A DNA stretch of 64,000 nt from Flavobacterium alvei (GTDB lineage: Bacteria; Bacteroidota; Bacteroidia; Flavobacteriales; Flavobacteriaceae). Below the pieces are notes generated by a model. The model had not been told where the DNA came from and ran no database searches. It was given only the letters and a program-made list of their open reading frames with translations. A program made the position numbers and the translations under genes. Of the stretch, positions 44,168-53,380 are shown piece after piece (the first letter of the stretch is position 1; each line of letters opens with the position of its first letter). Location: the NCBI RefSeq assembly GCF_002920895.1, contig NZ_PQVG01000004.1:62001-126000 (forward strand). Reading direction: 5' to 3'.

Positions 44168-46462
44168 TCATCTTACAATCATTACTTTTTTGACTTTCGT
44201 TTCAATCCCATCTTGTGCCGAAATAAAAATCATATACACTCCTGAAGCTACTTTGTGTTTTCCAAAAGCAGTAGTATCCCATTCTATTGTTCCCCCTTCG
44301 GAAGTAGTTTCATAAACCAAATTCCCTTCGATATCGGTAATTTTTACGGTGGCTTTGTTTAATAATCCTGATATTTTTACCGTTCCCTCATATTCTGGGC
44401 GAACAGGATTTGGATATACGAACACATTATTTAAATCTTCGTTTGCACCTGTAGCAGTTCCTTTAAAAGATATCATTCCCTTGGTTGTGGCTATAAAAAC
44501 TTCCCCAGTTACACTATTAATATCAATATCATTAATGGTATTACTGGGCAATGGCGAATTGGTTTCTGTAAAATGATACTTTGTTTCCTGACCATTTGAA
44601 GAAACTAAAAACACACCCGAATCAACAGTTCCAATCCATTTATTATTAGCACCATCAACAACGATATCTGTAATAAATTGTTCATACATCAATTCTTGAG
44701 CAAGACCATCTTCGAGAATAATGATGGGTTTTGTCGTTAATTGATTTTCCGATGAAAAACTTCCAACGTTTGACAACACCCTCAATCCTTTTGTGGTTCC
44801 AATCCAGAGCTGATTATTATTGTCTGCTGCAGCAACTCTTACATTGGCATCCGGCAAATTTCCTGTATCAGCTCCAATAGTGATTTTTTTGAAAACATTA
44901 TTTTTTTCATTAAATCCTATTAGACCATCTCTATCTGTTGCAATCCATTTTGTGCCATTTTTATCGATAGACAATCTAGCAAAATTAGTATTAGAACTGG
45001 CTAGTAAAATTTTATCTAAAGAATAACTTTGCCATTTTCCGCTTGTGTCTAATGTTTTTAATCCATTTTTTATTAAACTATTAGTAACCCAAAGAATTCC
45101 GTTTTTATCAAATGCAGCTCCATTTATTCTAATATCAATATAACTCGGATTGGGCGGTGCTAATATTAGCGACTCTAATCCGCTATTGGATTGATCATAT
45201 AAAATTTTTGGAACATCATCTACAATTTTGAGTAATCCCGAAAAAAAAGAACTGGCATATACTTCTTTTTCATTACTAGGATTAACGGTAATTCTGGATA
45301 TGGATTTTGCTCCAAATACTTTATCATAAGGAATACTTAACCAGCCTGTTTCGCTAAACTTGCTAATTCCATAAGTATCCAATGGATAAGGATTATAAAA
45401 AAGATTATAATCTCCATAAACAGCCCAAAGTGAAGTTGTTGTTGCTTGGATTGCAAAAATATTATTACGACTTGGCCCTGAGGGCATTGTATTTTCTATA
45501 GCCGAAGACACTGAAATTGTTGTACTGTACATTCCGTTTTCATTGGTTCCAATATATAGTGTGTCGTCAATATTTGTTGCACAAGTAAAACTTACAGTTG
45601 TTCCTACAATTTGACTGCTAGTAATTTGACGAACAACTCCCATTTGCTTATTATAAACAGAAACAGTCGTTGGTGTAGTTATCATCAAATAATTATCCGT
45701 AGCCCTCATATCGACAGCGGCTTGAGGAAGTTGAAATAATCCGTTAAAGAAATTTGTTGCCGAATCGTATTTCTGAACATTTCCAGAAGCATTAATAGCT
45801 ATAAGTTGGGTGTCGAAAGCTTCAACACTAGACCAACTTCCTGATGCAATTAAACTCCACTGATTGAAATCTACTAAGTTTTTATTCGTACTATCCGCTT
45901 TTCGAATGCCATCTATTGTTGCTGCATATATAAATCCATTAAAAACTGTGGTTTGTTTTACACTTATTTCGGAGCCATTATTACCAATAAAATAGGTGTC
46001 ACCAAAAAGCATAGTTGCTAAATTGAATTGTACGATTCCAAAATCGCAGGAAACATAAACAATCCCATTGTATTCCATAAAATGATTGATTCTTTTTAAG
46101 TTTGCTGGAAGTTGTTTACTGATAATATCCACAATGTTTAGCATACTTCCATCGGCTTCATTGATTACTATCATAAGCCCATTTTCATATCCCACAAGAG
46201 TTTTATTGGCAGTAGAACTATGCAATAAAGAAGTTATCGTTTGCCCCGAAAGTCCATCAATAGTATTGGTTGTTTTTAATTGACCTGTACTTGTGTTTTT
46301 TGAAAACAAGGCGTTTTCTGAAGCAGCAAAAAGGGTGGTCGAAGATTGAGACACATCCTTAATGTCATTATAAGAAAAATAGCCTTGCCACACCATGTTG
46401 TTTTGGGCAAAACTAATTTGCAAAAAAAGCAAAAACACAAAATATAGAAATCTGTTTTTCAT
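44168..46462 (-). CDS. porZ: T9SS protein PorZ (beta-propeller)
   Basis: I chose the ATG at about 46462 (MKNRFLYF), giving a signal peptide ending near ISFAQ; an in-frame TTG lies further upstream. The product has about 764 residues. The WQGYFSYNDIKDVSQ start, two beta-propellers with repeated W-IGT and LWVT blades (NKWIGTVDSGVF, KWIATDRDG, QLWIGTTKG) and a C-terminal T9SS domain (VFVYPNPVRPEYEGTV, ITDIEGNLVYE, ASGVYMIFIS) match PorZ. In Porphyromonas PorZ belongs to the attachment complex with PorU, PorV and PorQ, and binds the anionic lipopolysaccharide that is attached to cargo. It heads a tight block with two glycan-type genes and recO. Confidence 0.85.
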   Translation of the reverse strand: MKNRFLYFVFLLFLQISFAQNNMVWQGYFSYNDIKDVSQSSTTLFAASENALFSKNTSTGQLKTTNTIDGLSGQTITSLLHSSTANKTLVGYENGLMIVINEADGSMLNIVDIISKQLPANLKRINHFMEYNGIVYVSCDFGIVQFNLATMLFGDTYFIGNNGSEISVKQTTVFNGFIYAATIDGIRKADSTNKNLVDFNQWSLIASGSWSSVEAFDTQLIAINASGNVQKYDSATNFFNGLFQLPQAAVDMRATDNYLMITTPTTVSVYNKQMGVVRQITSSQIVGTTVSFTCATNIDDTLYIGTNENGMYSTTISVSSAIENTMPSGPSRNNIFAIQATTTSLWAVYGDYNLFYNPYPLDTYGISKFSETGWLSIPYDKVFGAKSISRITVNPSNEKEVYASSFFSGLLKIVDDVPKILYDQSNSGLESLILAPPNPSYIDIRINGAAFDKNGILWVTNSLIKNGLKTLDTSGKWQSYSLDKILLASSNTNFARLSIDKNGTKWIATDRDGLIGFNEKNNVFKKITIGADTGNLPDANVRVAAADNNNQLWIGTTKGLRVLSNVGSFSSENQLTTKPIIILEDGLAQELMYEQFITDIVVDGANNKWIGTVDSGVFLVSSNGQETKYHFTETNSPLPSNTINDIDINSVTGEVFIATTKGMISFKGTATGANEDLNNVFVYPNPVRPEYEGTVKISGLLNKATVKITDIEGNLVYETTSEGGTIEWDTTAFGKHKVASGVYMIFISAQDGIETKVKKVMIVR

Positions 46463-46524
46463 TATTTGAAGAATATTTTGTTCACAAATATAATACAAAC
46501 GAAAGTATTAGGATTTTGTTACCC

Positions 46525-46576
46525 ACAAAAAAAAGCCTTTCATCAAATCTTGAATTTTCAAGTTGAAGAAAGGCTA
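46525..46576 (-). terminator. Terminator of gdhA
   Basis: AGCCTTTC and GAAAGGCT form the outer stem, with an inner CTTGAA/TTCAAG hairpin. On the minus strand a run of eight T follows. It lies about 25 bp after the gdhA stop. Confidence 0.85.
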
Positions 46577-46597
46577 TTAATAAGTCAAATTTAAAAT

Positions 46598-47941
46598 CTA
46601 AACGATACCCTGAGCAAGCATAGCATCGGCAACTTTAACAAATCCTGCAATATTGGCTCCTGTTACATAATCTACATATCCAGTTTCATCGGTTCCATAT
46701 TTTTTACATTGATTGTGAATTCCAACCATAATCTCTTTTAGTCTATTATCTACTTCTTCGCTTGACCAGTTCAAACGAATCGAGTTTTGAGTCATCTCTA
46801 AACCAGAAGCTGCCACTCCTCCAGCATTAGCGGCTTTCCCGGGAGCAAAAAGAATTTTTTTACCTAACAAATATTTGATAGCATCTAATGTACAAGGCAT
46901 ATTAGCGGCTTCGGTAACACAAATTACTCCATTTTCAACTAGTTTTATGGCGTCTTCTTCATTCAATTCGTTTTGAGTAGCACACGGAATGGCGATATCG
47001 GCTTTTACTTCCCAAACTCGTTTTCCTTTGTGAAAAACGGCATTTGGATATTTTTCTACATACATTTCGGCTCTATTAGTTCCGCTATCTCTCATCTCAA
47101 GCATATAATCAATTTTTTCGCCCGAAATTCCGTCTGCATCATATATGTAGCCATCTGGTCCCGAAATGGTCAAAAGTTTTCCTCCTAATTCATTTATTTT
47201 CAAAGCTACTCCCCAAGCCACATTTCCAAATCCAGAAATAACAAAAGTTTTTCCTTTTATTTCTTGCCCGATGGTATGAAGCATTTGTTCTGTAAAATAA
47301 ACCACGCCATATCCTGTTGCTTCTGGTCGAATTAACGAACCTCCATAAGCCAATCCTTTTCCAGTTAACACTCCAGTAAATTCATTTCTAATGCGTTTGT
47401 ACTGACCAAACAAATAGCCAATTTCTCTTGCTCCTACACCAATATCTCCAGCAGGAACATCAATTTCTGGCCCAATATGGCGACACAATTCGGTCATAAA
47501 AGATTGGCAAAAACGCATTATTTCGCCATCAGATTTACCTTGAGGATCAAAATCCGAACCTCCTTTTCCGCCTCCCATTGGAAGTGTTGTTAAACTATTT
47601 TTGAATACTTGTTCGAAAGCAAGAAATTTAAGTACCGATAAATTAACTGAATTGTGAAAACGAATTCCTCCTTTATAAGGTCCAATAGCTGAATTCATCT
47701 GAATTCTAAACCCTCTATTGACTTTAATTTCTCCTGTATCATCAACCCAAACTACTCGAAAAGTTATTGTTCTTTCGGGTTCGGTAATTCTAAGAAGAAT
47801 ATGTTTACCATCATATTTTCGTTTCGAAGCTATAAAAGGAATTACTGTTTCAGCAAATTCTCTAACGGCTTGAATAAATTCAGGCTCATTTGGATTTTTG
47901 GCCTCAACTTGAGCCATAAAATTATTGATTTTTTCTTCCAT
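46598..47941 (-). CDS. gdhA: NADP-specific glutamate dehydrogenase
   Basis: The product has 447 residues, the usual size of the hexameric enzyme. It forms glutamate from 2-oxoglutarate and ammonia using NADPH. The glutamate-binding block is PMGGGKGGSDFDPQGKSDGE with the active Lys, and the dinucleotide fold is FVISGFGNVAWGVALKINELGG. The GGxGGS motif and length place it in the NADP-type class I group. It has a good promoter upstream and a terminator downstream. Confidence 0.97.
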   Translation of the reverse strand: MEEKINNFMAQVEAKNPNEPEFIQAVREFAETVIPFIASKRKYDGKHILLRITEPERTITFRVVWVDDTGEIKVNRGFRIQMNSAIGPYKGGIRFHNSVNLSVLKFLAFEQVFKNSLTTLPMGGGKGGSDFDPQGKSDGEIMRFCQSFMTELCRHIGPEIDVPAGDIGVGAREIGYLFGQYKRIRNEFTGVLTGKGLAYGGSLIRPEATGYGVVYFTEQMLHTIGQEIKGKTFVISGFGNVAWGVALKINELGGKLLTISGPDGYIYDADGISGEKIDYMLEMRDSGTNRAEMYVEKYPNAVFHKGKRVWEVKADIAIPCATQNELNEEDAIKLVENGVICVTEAANMPCTLDAIKYLLGKKILFAPGKAANAGGVAASGLEMTQNSIRLNWSSEEVDNRLKEIMVGIHNQCKKYGTDETGYVDYVTGANIAGFVKVADAMLAQGIV

Positions 47942-47961
47942 ATTGAAATAAATTAGTGTAT

Positions 47962-47992
47962 CAAATTTACTATTAATCGTTTACTTAACCAA
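47962..47992 (-). promoter_or_regulatory. Promoter of gdhA
   Basis: On the minus strand TTTTG (TTG at 47990-47992) is followed after 20 bp by TAAATTTG (47962-47969), a full match to TTG-N17-23-TAnnTTTG. The start codon is 20 bp further on. Confidence 0.65.
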
Positions 47993-48273
47993 AACTTTTT
48001 GTTTTTTAAGAAAACGTTTTCGTAAGTCTTGCAAATATACAGTATATGAGAATATTTGTATCCAAATTTAATGATTCTTAACACATTGCGAATGCTTTTT
48101 ATGTATGTTGGAATGATTTTATTCAAAACCAAAACTATTGATGACAAAACACAAAAATTTGTGTAGTTTGTTTATATAATTTTTCTATTGTTTATCGTTT
48201 TATCATATTTACATAGAAAACATAAGGATTGATTGATGTTTTTATATATTTGTAAAAAAGTAATTCATTTAGA
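47993..48273. other. AT-rich divergent intergenic region gdhA / outer-membrane family gene
   Basis: The spacer of about 280 bp contains the -7 element TATATTTG at 48245-48252 for the plus-strand gene. I see no other gene or strong structure. Confidence 0.4.
48245..48252 (+). promoter_or_regulatory. -7 promoter element of the following outer-membrane gene
   Basis: TATATTTG fits TAnnTTTG and lies 21 bp before the start codon. The nearest TTG is at about 13 bp, too close for a normal -33. Confidence 0.4.
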
Positions 48274-49077
48274 ATGATTCAAAAATTCATTGTATTTTTC
48301 TGTCTTTTCCTCTTCGGATTTTCAAATGTTGCGATTGCGCAATTTGGATTTTCGCACGAAATTGGAGTAATTGCTGGTCCAGTAGCCTTTCAATCTGACT
48401 ATGGAGAAAGACACGATTTATCAACAAATGCTGGTAATTCAGGATTTGGAATTGGTTTAATTCATTATATGAATTTCTCTTACACAGCTGAATGTAATTG
48501 TTATACTCCTGAAACTTATTTTAATGATCATTTCAAACTAAGAAGTGAGTTGTCCTATAACAAAACCAAATTAAACCATTTCGGACAATGGGTTGAAGGC
48601 AATCCCTCATTGGGCAAAGAACAATTAAAAGCCATGAACGGAAATACTGCTGTAACCAACGTCGGTATGCAATTAGAGTTTTTCCCTTTAAGTATTCGTG
48701 ATTTTACAGAAACCATTGGAAGTTTTGGGCCTTTTATTAGCCTTGGAGGACAATACAGTTTTTATAATACAAAAGCTTCGTCAACAATGGGACCATTAGG
48801 AACTCCTTTGACCACTTTTCCTAAATATTTAACACCAACCGATGACCGCTCTTATGGTTTTTCTACTGAATCAAGTTCAGTTTGGTCGGTAGTTTCAAGT
48901 GTGGGAACTCGTTACAAACTTTCTCCATTATCTGATTTGATGGTCGATTTAAGATTGCAATATTATTTTTCTGACTGGGTAGATGGATTAAAACCTAATC
49001 CTGACCTTTATAAAGAAAACAAAGCCAATGACTGGCTGGTTTGGTTTAATGTCGGATATATTTATTACTTACAATAA
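48274..49077 (+). CDS. Flavobacterial outer-membrane protein of the THC0290_0291 type
   Basis: The product has 267 residues. The signal peptide ends near VAIAQFG. The mature part has alternating strands with HEIGVIAGPVAFQSDYGER at its start, a loop with a Cys pair (YTAECNCYTPETYF), several Gly/Asn-rich turns and an end rich in aromatics (FNVGYIYYLQ). It resembles a family that is conserved in Flavobacteriaceae and carries the name THC0290_0291, whose function I do not know. The barrel is inferred from composition. Confidence 0.7.
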   Translation: MIQKFIVFFCLFLFGFSNVAIAQFGFSHEIGVIAGPVAFQSDYGERHDLSTNAGNSGFGIGLIHYMNFSYTAECNCYTPETYFNDHFKLRSELSYNKTKLNHFGQWVEGNPSLGKEQLKAMNGNTAVTNVGMQLEFFPLSIRDFTETIGSFGPFISLGGQYSFYNTKASSTMGPLGTPLTTFPKYLTPTDDRSYGFSTESSSVWSVVSSVGTRYKLSPLSDLMVDLRLQYYFSDWVDGLKPNPDLYKENKANDWLVWFNVGYIYYLQ

Positions 49078-49096
49078 TAGCCAACAATTAACCATA

Positions 49097-49141
49097 AAAA
49101 AATCCCAATTCTTCAACTATTTCAAAATTGGGATTTTTTTA
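49097..49141. terminator. Bidirectional terminator
   Basis: AAAAAAATCCCAATT and AATTGGGATTTTTTT form a stem with A/T tracts on both sides, between the convergent outer-membrane gene and the DinB-like gene. Confidence 0.8.
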
Positions 49142-49155
49142 TACTTCAAAATAGT

Positions 49156-49611
49156 TTAAACCAATTTTCGAATGCTCATCAAAATTCCAATGTGCAGTCC
49201 TTCGTGAAAATTATTAAAATTCAATGCGTCTTGAACGCTATTCAAAACAAAACCTGTTGAAGTGGGATACTCTGTATAGTTTTTGAAAATTCCATTTTCG
49301 TAATCTTCTTTTGTTTTTTCGATGGTTGAGAACAACAAAGACTTGATTTCATCTACTTCGTCTTGAGTTGCTGCTTGTTCTGGTTTGGTTCCTTTTTTGT
49401 ATTTTTCTACCAATTCATCCGAAACCATTATTGGCAATCCTGAAAGTTTATAAACCAAAAGTTGTTGTGTCACAATAACGTGGGCAATATTCCAAATCAA
49501 ATTATTACCAAATCCTTCAGGAATTTTATTGAGTTGTTCCAATGTGTGTTTTTCTAAAATTTTAGAAATCATATTTCGGCTAGTTGTATTCACGTTGAAT
49601 GCTGAAGTCAT
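49156..49611 (-). CDS. DinB-family protein
   Basis: The product has 151 residues. Four-helix DinB/YfiT fold with His residues in IWNIAHVIVTQQ and HEGLHIGILMSIR at the usual metal positions. Many members bind nickel or zinc and act as thiol-dependent transferases, often with bacillithiol; none of this is proven here. It is transcribed alone and convergent with the outer-membrane gene. Confidence 0.85.
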   Translation of the reverse strand: MTSAFNVNTTSRNMISKILEKHTLEQLNKIPEGFGNNLIWNIAHVIVTQQLLVYKLSGLPIMVSDELVEKYKKGTKPEQAATQDEVDEIKSLLFSTIEKTKEDYENGIFKNYTEYPTSTGFVLNSVQDALNFNNFHEGLHIGILMSIRKLV

Positions 49612-49707
49612 TTTTTTCGATTTTATTGTTTTTCAAATTTTCGATAAAAATAATCATTTTCCGTTGTAAATGGATTTTCTTTGCATAAAGAAATTGTACC
49701 TACCGTT

Positions 49708-50064
49708 ATGAACAAAATATACTACCTCGCTTCCTGCGATACTTGTCGAAAAATCATCAAATCCTTGCCACAAAATCATAATTTGACCTTTCACGACATC
49801 AAACAAGACCCCATTACGATTGAAGAATTGGAGAAAATGCACCAACTTTCGGGAAGTTACGAAGCACTTTTTAGCAAAAAAGCACAACTCTACAAATCGA
49901 TGGATTTGAAAAACAAATCCTTGACCGAAGCCGATTTCAAAAAATACATTCTGGAACATTACACTTTTTTGAGTCGCCCCGTTTTTATTATTGACAGCAA
50001 AATATTCATTGGCAACAGTCAACAAAATATTCTTCAAGTAATGAAAGCGTTATCGAATGTCTAA
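49708..50064 (+). CDS. ArsC/Spx-family thioredoxin-like protein
   Basis: I prefer ATG 49708 (MNKIYYLASC) over the TTG at 49681 because the fold starts there. The product has 118 residues. It has a CDTC motif after the first strand (ASCDTCRKIIKSL) and the later FLSRPVFIID segment, where the cis-Pro sits. The family covers arsenate reductases, Spx regulators and YffB-like proteins. Arsenate activity is not assured. The stop overlaps the transporter start by 8 bp. Confidence 0.85.
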   Translation: MNKIYYLASCDTCRKIIKSLPQNHNLTFHDIKQDPITIEELEKMHQLSGSYEALFSKKAQLYKSMDLKNKSLTEADFKKYILEHYTFLSRPVFIIDSKIFIGNSQQNILQVMKALSNV

Positions 50065-50953
50065 AAAAACCCTTGCCCTCATTACCGCCACCATCGTTTC
50101 CATTATTTATGGAATGACCTTCACAATTGCCAAAGACGTGATGCCCCAATATGTCGATGCATACGGGTTTATCATAATGCGAGTGGGTGGAGCCAGCATT
50201 TTGTTTTGGTTGGCTTGGTTTTTTAGCAGGAAATCCTCAGCAATTCGAGAAGAGCAAATAGACCCAAAAGATTACCCAAGAATTATTGCTGCAGCTTTTT
50301 TTGGCGTAGCACTGAATATGCTGTCTTTCTTCAAAGGATTGAGTTTGACTTCGCCCATTTCGGCTTCGGTACTAATGGTTTCAACGCCTATTATTGTACT
50401 CGTACTTTCGGCCATTATTCTCAAGGAACGAATGCAAAAACGAATGGTTTTTGGAATTGTTTTAGGACTCATCGGCACTGTTTTTCTGATACTTTACGGG
50501 AAATCTTCGGGAAATGCCACCAATCCAACCTTGGGGAATTTTCTAGTTTTCATCAATGCAAGTTCCTACGGATTGTACTTGGTTCTTGTCAAAAAATTGA
50601 TGCAAAAATACAATCCCTTCAACTTTGCCAAATGGATTTATCTAATTGGTTTTATAATGGTTTTACCTTTTGGTTGGAACGAATTCGATGCCGTAAATTG
50701 GACTTCGATGCCAATGGATATTTATTTAAAAATAGGTTTTGTGGTGGTGTTTTCGACCTTCGGAACTTATCTGTTGAATTTGCTTTCGATGCGAGAATTA
50801 AAACCCACCACCATCGCCGTTTTTGTTTACTTACAACCCTTGTTCGCTACCATTTTTGCCATTAGTTTAGGAAAAGACGAACTGACTTTGGTCAAAATCG
50901 TTTCGGCTATTTTAATATTTGCAGGTGTGTATTTGGTAACGCAAAAAAAGTGA
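50057..50953 (+). CDS. EamA/DMT-family transporter
   Basis: The product has 298 residues with about ten membrane helices in two EamA halves (ALITATIVSIIYGMTFTIAKD, GNFLVFINASSYGLYLVLVKKL). Each half has the typical G-rich segment, and IVLVLSAIILKERM and QPLFATIFAISLGKDEL are the two expected helix-ends. It moves small metabolites, probably amino acids or nucleotide derivatives, through the inner membrane. Substrate unknown. It is coupled to the upstream ArsC-like gene. Confidence 0.9.
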   Translation: MSKKTLALITATIVSIIYGMTFTIAKDVMPQYVDAYGFIIMRVGGASILFWLAWFFSRKSSAIREEQIDPKDYPRIIAAAFFGVALNMLSFFKGLSLTSPISASVLMVSTPIIVLVLSAIILKERMQKRMVFGIVLGLIGTVFLILYGKSSGNATNPTLGNFLVFINASSYGLYLVLVKKLMQKYNPFNFAKWIYLIGFIMVLPFGWNEFDAVNWTSMPMDIYLKIGFVVVFSTFGTYLLNLLSMRELKPTTIAVFVYLQPLFATIFAISLGKDELTLVKIVSAILIFAGVYLVTQKK

Positions 50954-50983
50954 TTAGCCATTAGTAAATAGCTTTTTGTAGCA

Positions 50984-51008
50984 ACTAATCACTAATTACT
51001 AATTACTC
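50984..51008. repeat. Tandem heptamer repeat ACTAATT
   Basis: ACTAATC, ACTAATT and ACTAATT follow each other at 7-bp steps, then ACTC. Upstream, ATTAGCCATTAGT contains the complementary motif, so a weak hairpin is possible. Confidence 0.65.
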
Positions 51009-51019
51009 TGAACTTTTCT

Positions 51020-51027
51020 TATCTTTG
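51020..51027 (+). promoter_or_regulatory. -7 promoter element of yicC
   Basis: TATCTTTG fits TAnnTTTG and lies 19 bp before the start codon. The upstream -33 position has no TTG. Confidence 0.45.
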
Positions 51028-51046
51028 AACTCTTTTAGAAAAATAT

Positions 51047-51907
51047 ATGATACAATCAATGACTGGATTTGGTAAAGCAAGCTTGCAATTGCCAACCAAA
51101 AAAATAACAGTAGAAGTAAAATCCCTGAACAGCAAAGGCTTAGATTTAAGCGTGAGAATGCCTTCGTCTTACCGCGAAATGGAACTGGGTTTACGCAACC
51201 AAATCGCCTTGAAACTCGAAAGAGGAAAAGTGGATTTCTCGATTTTTATCGAAAGTACCGCCGAGCAAACTTCCACGAAGGTGAATGTTCCCATCGTAAA
51301 AGCCTACATCAACCAATTACGGGAAGTATATCCTGATGCCGATGAAACTGAATTGATGAAAATGGCCGTAAGAATGCCCGATACATTAAAAACCGAAAGA
51401 GAAGAAATTGACGAAAACGACTGGATTGAAATTCAAAAAGTAATTGCGGAAGCTTTGGATTATATCGCCAATTTCCGAAAAGATGAAGGTGCTTCCCTAG
51501 AGAAAGAATTCCAGTTACGCATTGGAAACATCCGTCAATATATGAACGATGCCTTGGCTCTTGATCCAGAACGTGTTCAGGCGATAAAAGACCGTTTGCA
51601 AACTGCCATTTCAGAATTAAAAGTGAATGTTGATGAAAACCGTTTTGAACAAGAATTGATTTATTACCTAGAAAAATTAGACATCACTGAAGAAAAAGTA
51701 CGTTTGACCAATCACTTGGATTATTTCCTGGAAACCATCAACGGAACCGAAGCTAATGGTAGAAAACTAGGTTTCATCACCCAAGAAATGGGTCGTGAAA
51801 TCAACACAATGGGTTCGAAATCGAATCACGCCCAAATGCAAAAATTAGTCGTGATGATGAAGGACGAATTGGAAAAAATCAAGGAACAGGTTTTGAATGT
51901 ACTTTAG
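51047..51907 (+). CDS. yicC: YicC-family endoribonuclease
   Basis: The product has 286 residues. The N-terminus MIQSMTGFGKA and the C-terminal block GRKLGFITQEMGREINTMGSKSNHAQMQ are diagnostic. Family members are metal-dependent endoribonucleases that affect small RNA turnover in E. coli. It begins a block with an unknown gene, gmk and nadD. The stop overlaps the open frame of the next gene, but the next real start is 16 bp later. Confidence 0.93.
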   Translation: MIQSMTGFGKASLQLPTKKITVEVKSLNSKGLDLSVRMPSSYREMELGLRNQIALKLERGKVDFSIFIESTAEQTSTKVNVPIVKAYINQLREVYPDADETELMKMAVRMPDTLKTEREEIDENDWIEIQKVIAEALDYIANFRKDEGASLEKEFQLRIGNIRQYMNDALALDPERVQAIKDRLQTAISELKVNVDENRFEQELIYYLEKLDITEEKVRLTNHLDYFLETINGTEANGRKLGFITQEMGREINTMGSKSNHAQMQKLVVMMKDELEKIKEQVLNVL

Positions 51908-51923
51908 TTTAAAATTTATTGAA

Positions 51924-52799
51924 ATGAGGAAAATTATTTTACTGTTTTTTCTAATAACATTAACTTGTTTTTCTCAACAAAAAAATATTTCAATTGAAAG
52001 CTTCAGAACTAATGATAGAATTTTTTACGGTTCAATTGATGATAAATATGACATCACTATCTATTTAAAAGTTGAAAATTTTTCAGAAGATCATTTATAT
52101 GTATATTCAGTTAAAGGCTGGTACTATTATAATAAAGTAAAGAAAAACATTCCATTAGTTGGTGTTTTTAATCCAATGACAGGATTGACATTATTTAACA
52201 CTAACGATAAAACTTTTGAAAAAAAAATATTGGATTTTTATTTTACAGGTGTTGTTTGGGATAAACTAGACGAAATTGAAGCTTTCAAAAATTATAATGA
52301 AAAAATTTTTATTTCAAATAATACTAAAGAAAGCAACAGTTGGTCAAACAACGCTAAAAATTTGAAATTAACTATTAATAATGAATTAGAAGACATATAT
52401 ATATTCGAAGATTTTAAGTTTTTAAAAATAGGAAGTTCCATAATCAACCTTTCCAATTATCATTTGAATTATAAGGATTTAGAAATCATATCAAAAAAAA
52501 CATCAACTTCAGAGATAAGATTATTATTAAAATATGAGCAATTTGGGAATCCAAACATTCAAGGTATGTGTGGAGGATCGATGGATTTCGGTTATATAAT
52601 TCTGGTGATTAATAATAAAAATGAGTTGATTCAATTTGAAGAAATAGAAATAGAAAATTGTAGAGCATTCATTTATTCACAACAGTTAGAAGAAAACAAT
52701 AAAAAAATACTTAAATATAAAATTACAGATTCAAGTAATGATAAAGAAAACAACAAAACAATCACAATTGATACTGAATCTATAAGACTTATAAAATAG
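51924..52799 (+). CDS. Secreted hypothetical protein inserted between yicC and gmk
   Basis: I chose ATG 51924 (MRKIILLFF), which gives a signal peptide ending near LTCFSQ; the open frame begins 27 bp upstream inside yicC. The product has 291 residues, rich in Lys, Asn and Ile, mainly beta-like (ITIYLKVENFSEDHLYVYSVKGWYYYN), with a Cys in GMCGGSMDFGY and a second in IENCRAF. I recognise no family. The gene is clearly more AT-rich than its neighbours yicC and gmk, which suggests later acquisition or fast evolution. Its end lies 9 bp before gmk, so it is likely co-transcribed. Confidence 0.65.
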   Translation: MRKIILLFFLITLTCFSQQKNISIESFRTNDRIFYGSIDDKYDITIYLKVENFSEDHLYVYSVKGWYYYNKVKKNIPLVGVFNPMTGLTLFNTNDKTFEKKILDFYFTGVVWDKLDEIEAFKNYNEKIFISNNTKESNSWSNNAKNLKLTINNELEDIYIFEDFKFLKIGSSIINLSNYHLNYKDLEIISKKTSTSEIRLLLKYEQFGNPNIQGMCGGSMDFGYIILVINNKNELIQFEEIEIENCRAFIYSQQLEENNKKILKYKITDSSNDKENNKTITIDTESIRLIK

Positions 52800-52808
52800 G
52801 GCAACATA

Positions 52809-53378
52809 ATGAAAAAAGGAAAATTAATAGTGTTTTCGGCACCATCGGGTTCAGGGAAAACCACCATCGTTAGGCATTTATTAAAGCAAGAAGACTTGAA
52901 TTTGGAGTTTTCGATTTCGGCGGCAACGCGTGAAGCTCGTGGCGAAGAAGTAAATGGAAAAGACTATTACTTTATGTCGCTAAAAGATTTTAAAACCCAC
53001 ATCAAAAACGAAGATTTTGTGGAATGGGAAGAAGTCTATAGAGATAATTTTTACGGAACGCTAAAAAGCGAAGTCGAACGCATTTGGGCCAAAGGAAAAA
53101 ACGTGATTTTCGACATTGACGTTGCCGGAGGGTTGCGCATCAAGCATAAATTCCCTGAAGAAACCTTGGCTGTTTTCGTGAAACCACCCAGCGTGGACGA
53201 ACTCAAAAGAAGACTCAAGGAACGTTCTACAGAAAGTGAAGAAAAAATCAATATGCGTATTGCCAAAGCCCACGTCGAATTGGCGACAGCACCACAATTT
53301 GATGTTGTGATTAAAAACTATGATTTGGAAATTGCTTTAGAAGAAGCACATCAATTGGTGAAGGATTTTGTAAAATAA
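52809..53378 (+). CDS. gmk: Guanylate kinase
   Basis: The product has 189 residues. It phosphorylates GMP to GDP. The P-loop is FSAPSGSGKTTIVRHLL, the GMP-binding motif SAATREARGEEVNGKDYYF, and the DFVEWEEVYRDNFYGT block is typical. It lies in the yicC-gmk-nadD block. Confidence 0.96.
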   Translation: MKKGKLIVFSAPSGSGKTTIVRHLLKQEDLNLEFSISAATREARGEEVNGKDYYFMSLKDFKTHIKNEDFVEWEEVYRDNFYGTLKSEVERIWAKGKNVIFDIDVAGGLRIKHKFPEETLAVFVKPPSVDELKRRLKERSTESEEKINMRIAKAHVELATAPQFDVVIKNYDLEIALEEAHQLVKDFVK

Positions 53379-53380
53379 GG

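Noticed and set aside
46462..46498. TTG start 36 bp upstream of the chosen porZ start
   Set aside because: The upstream start would put polar residues before the signal peptide; the ATG gives a normal signal sequence.
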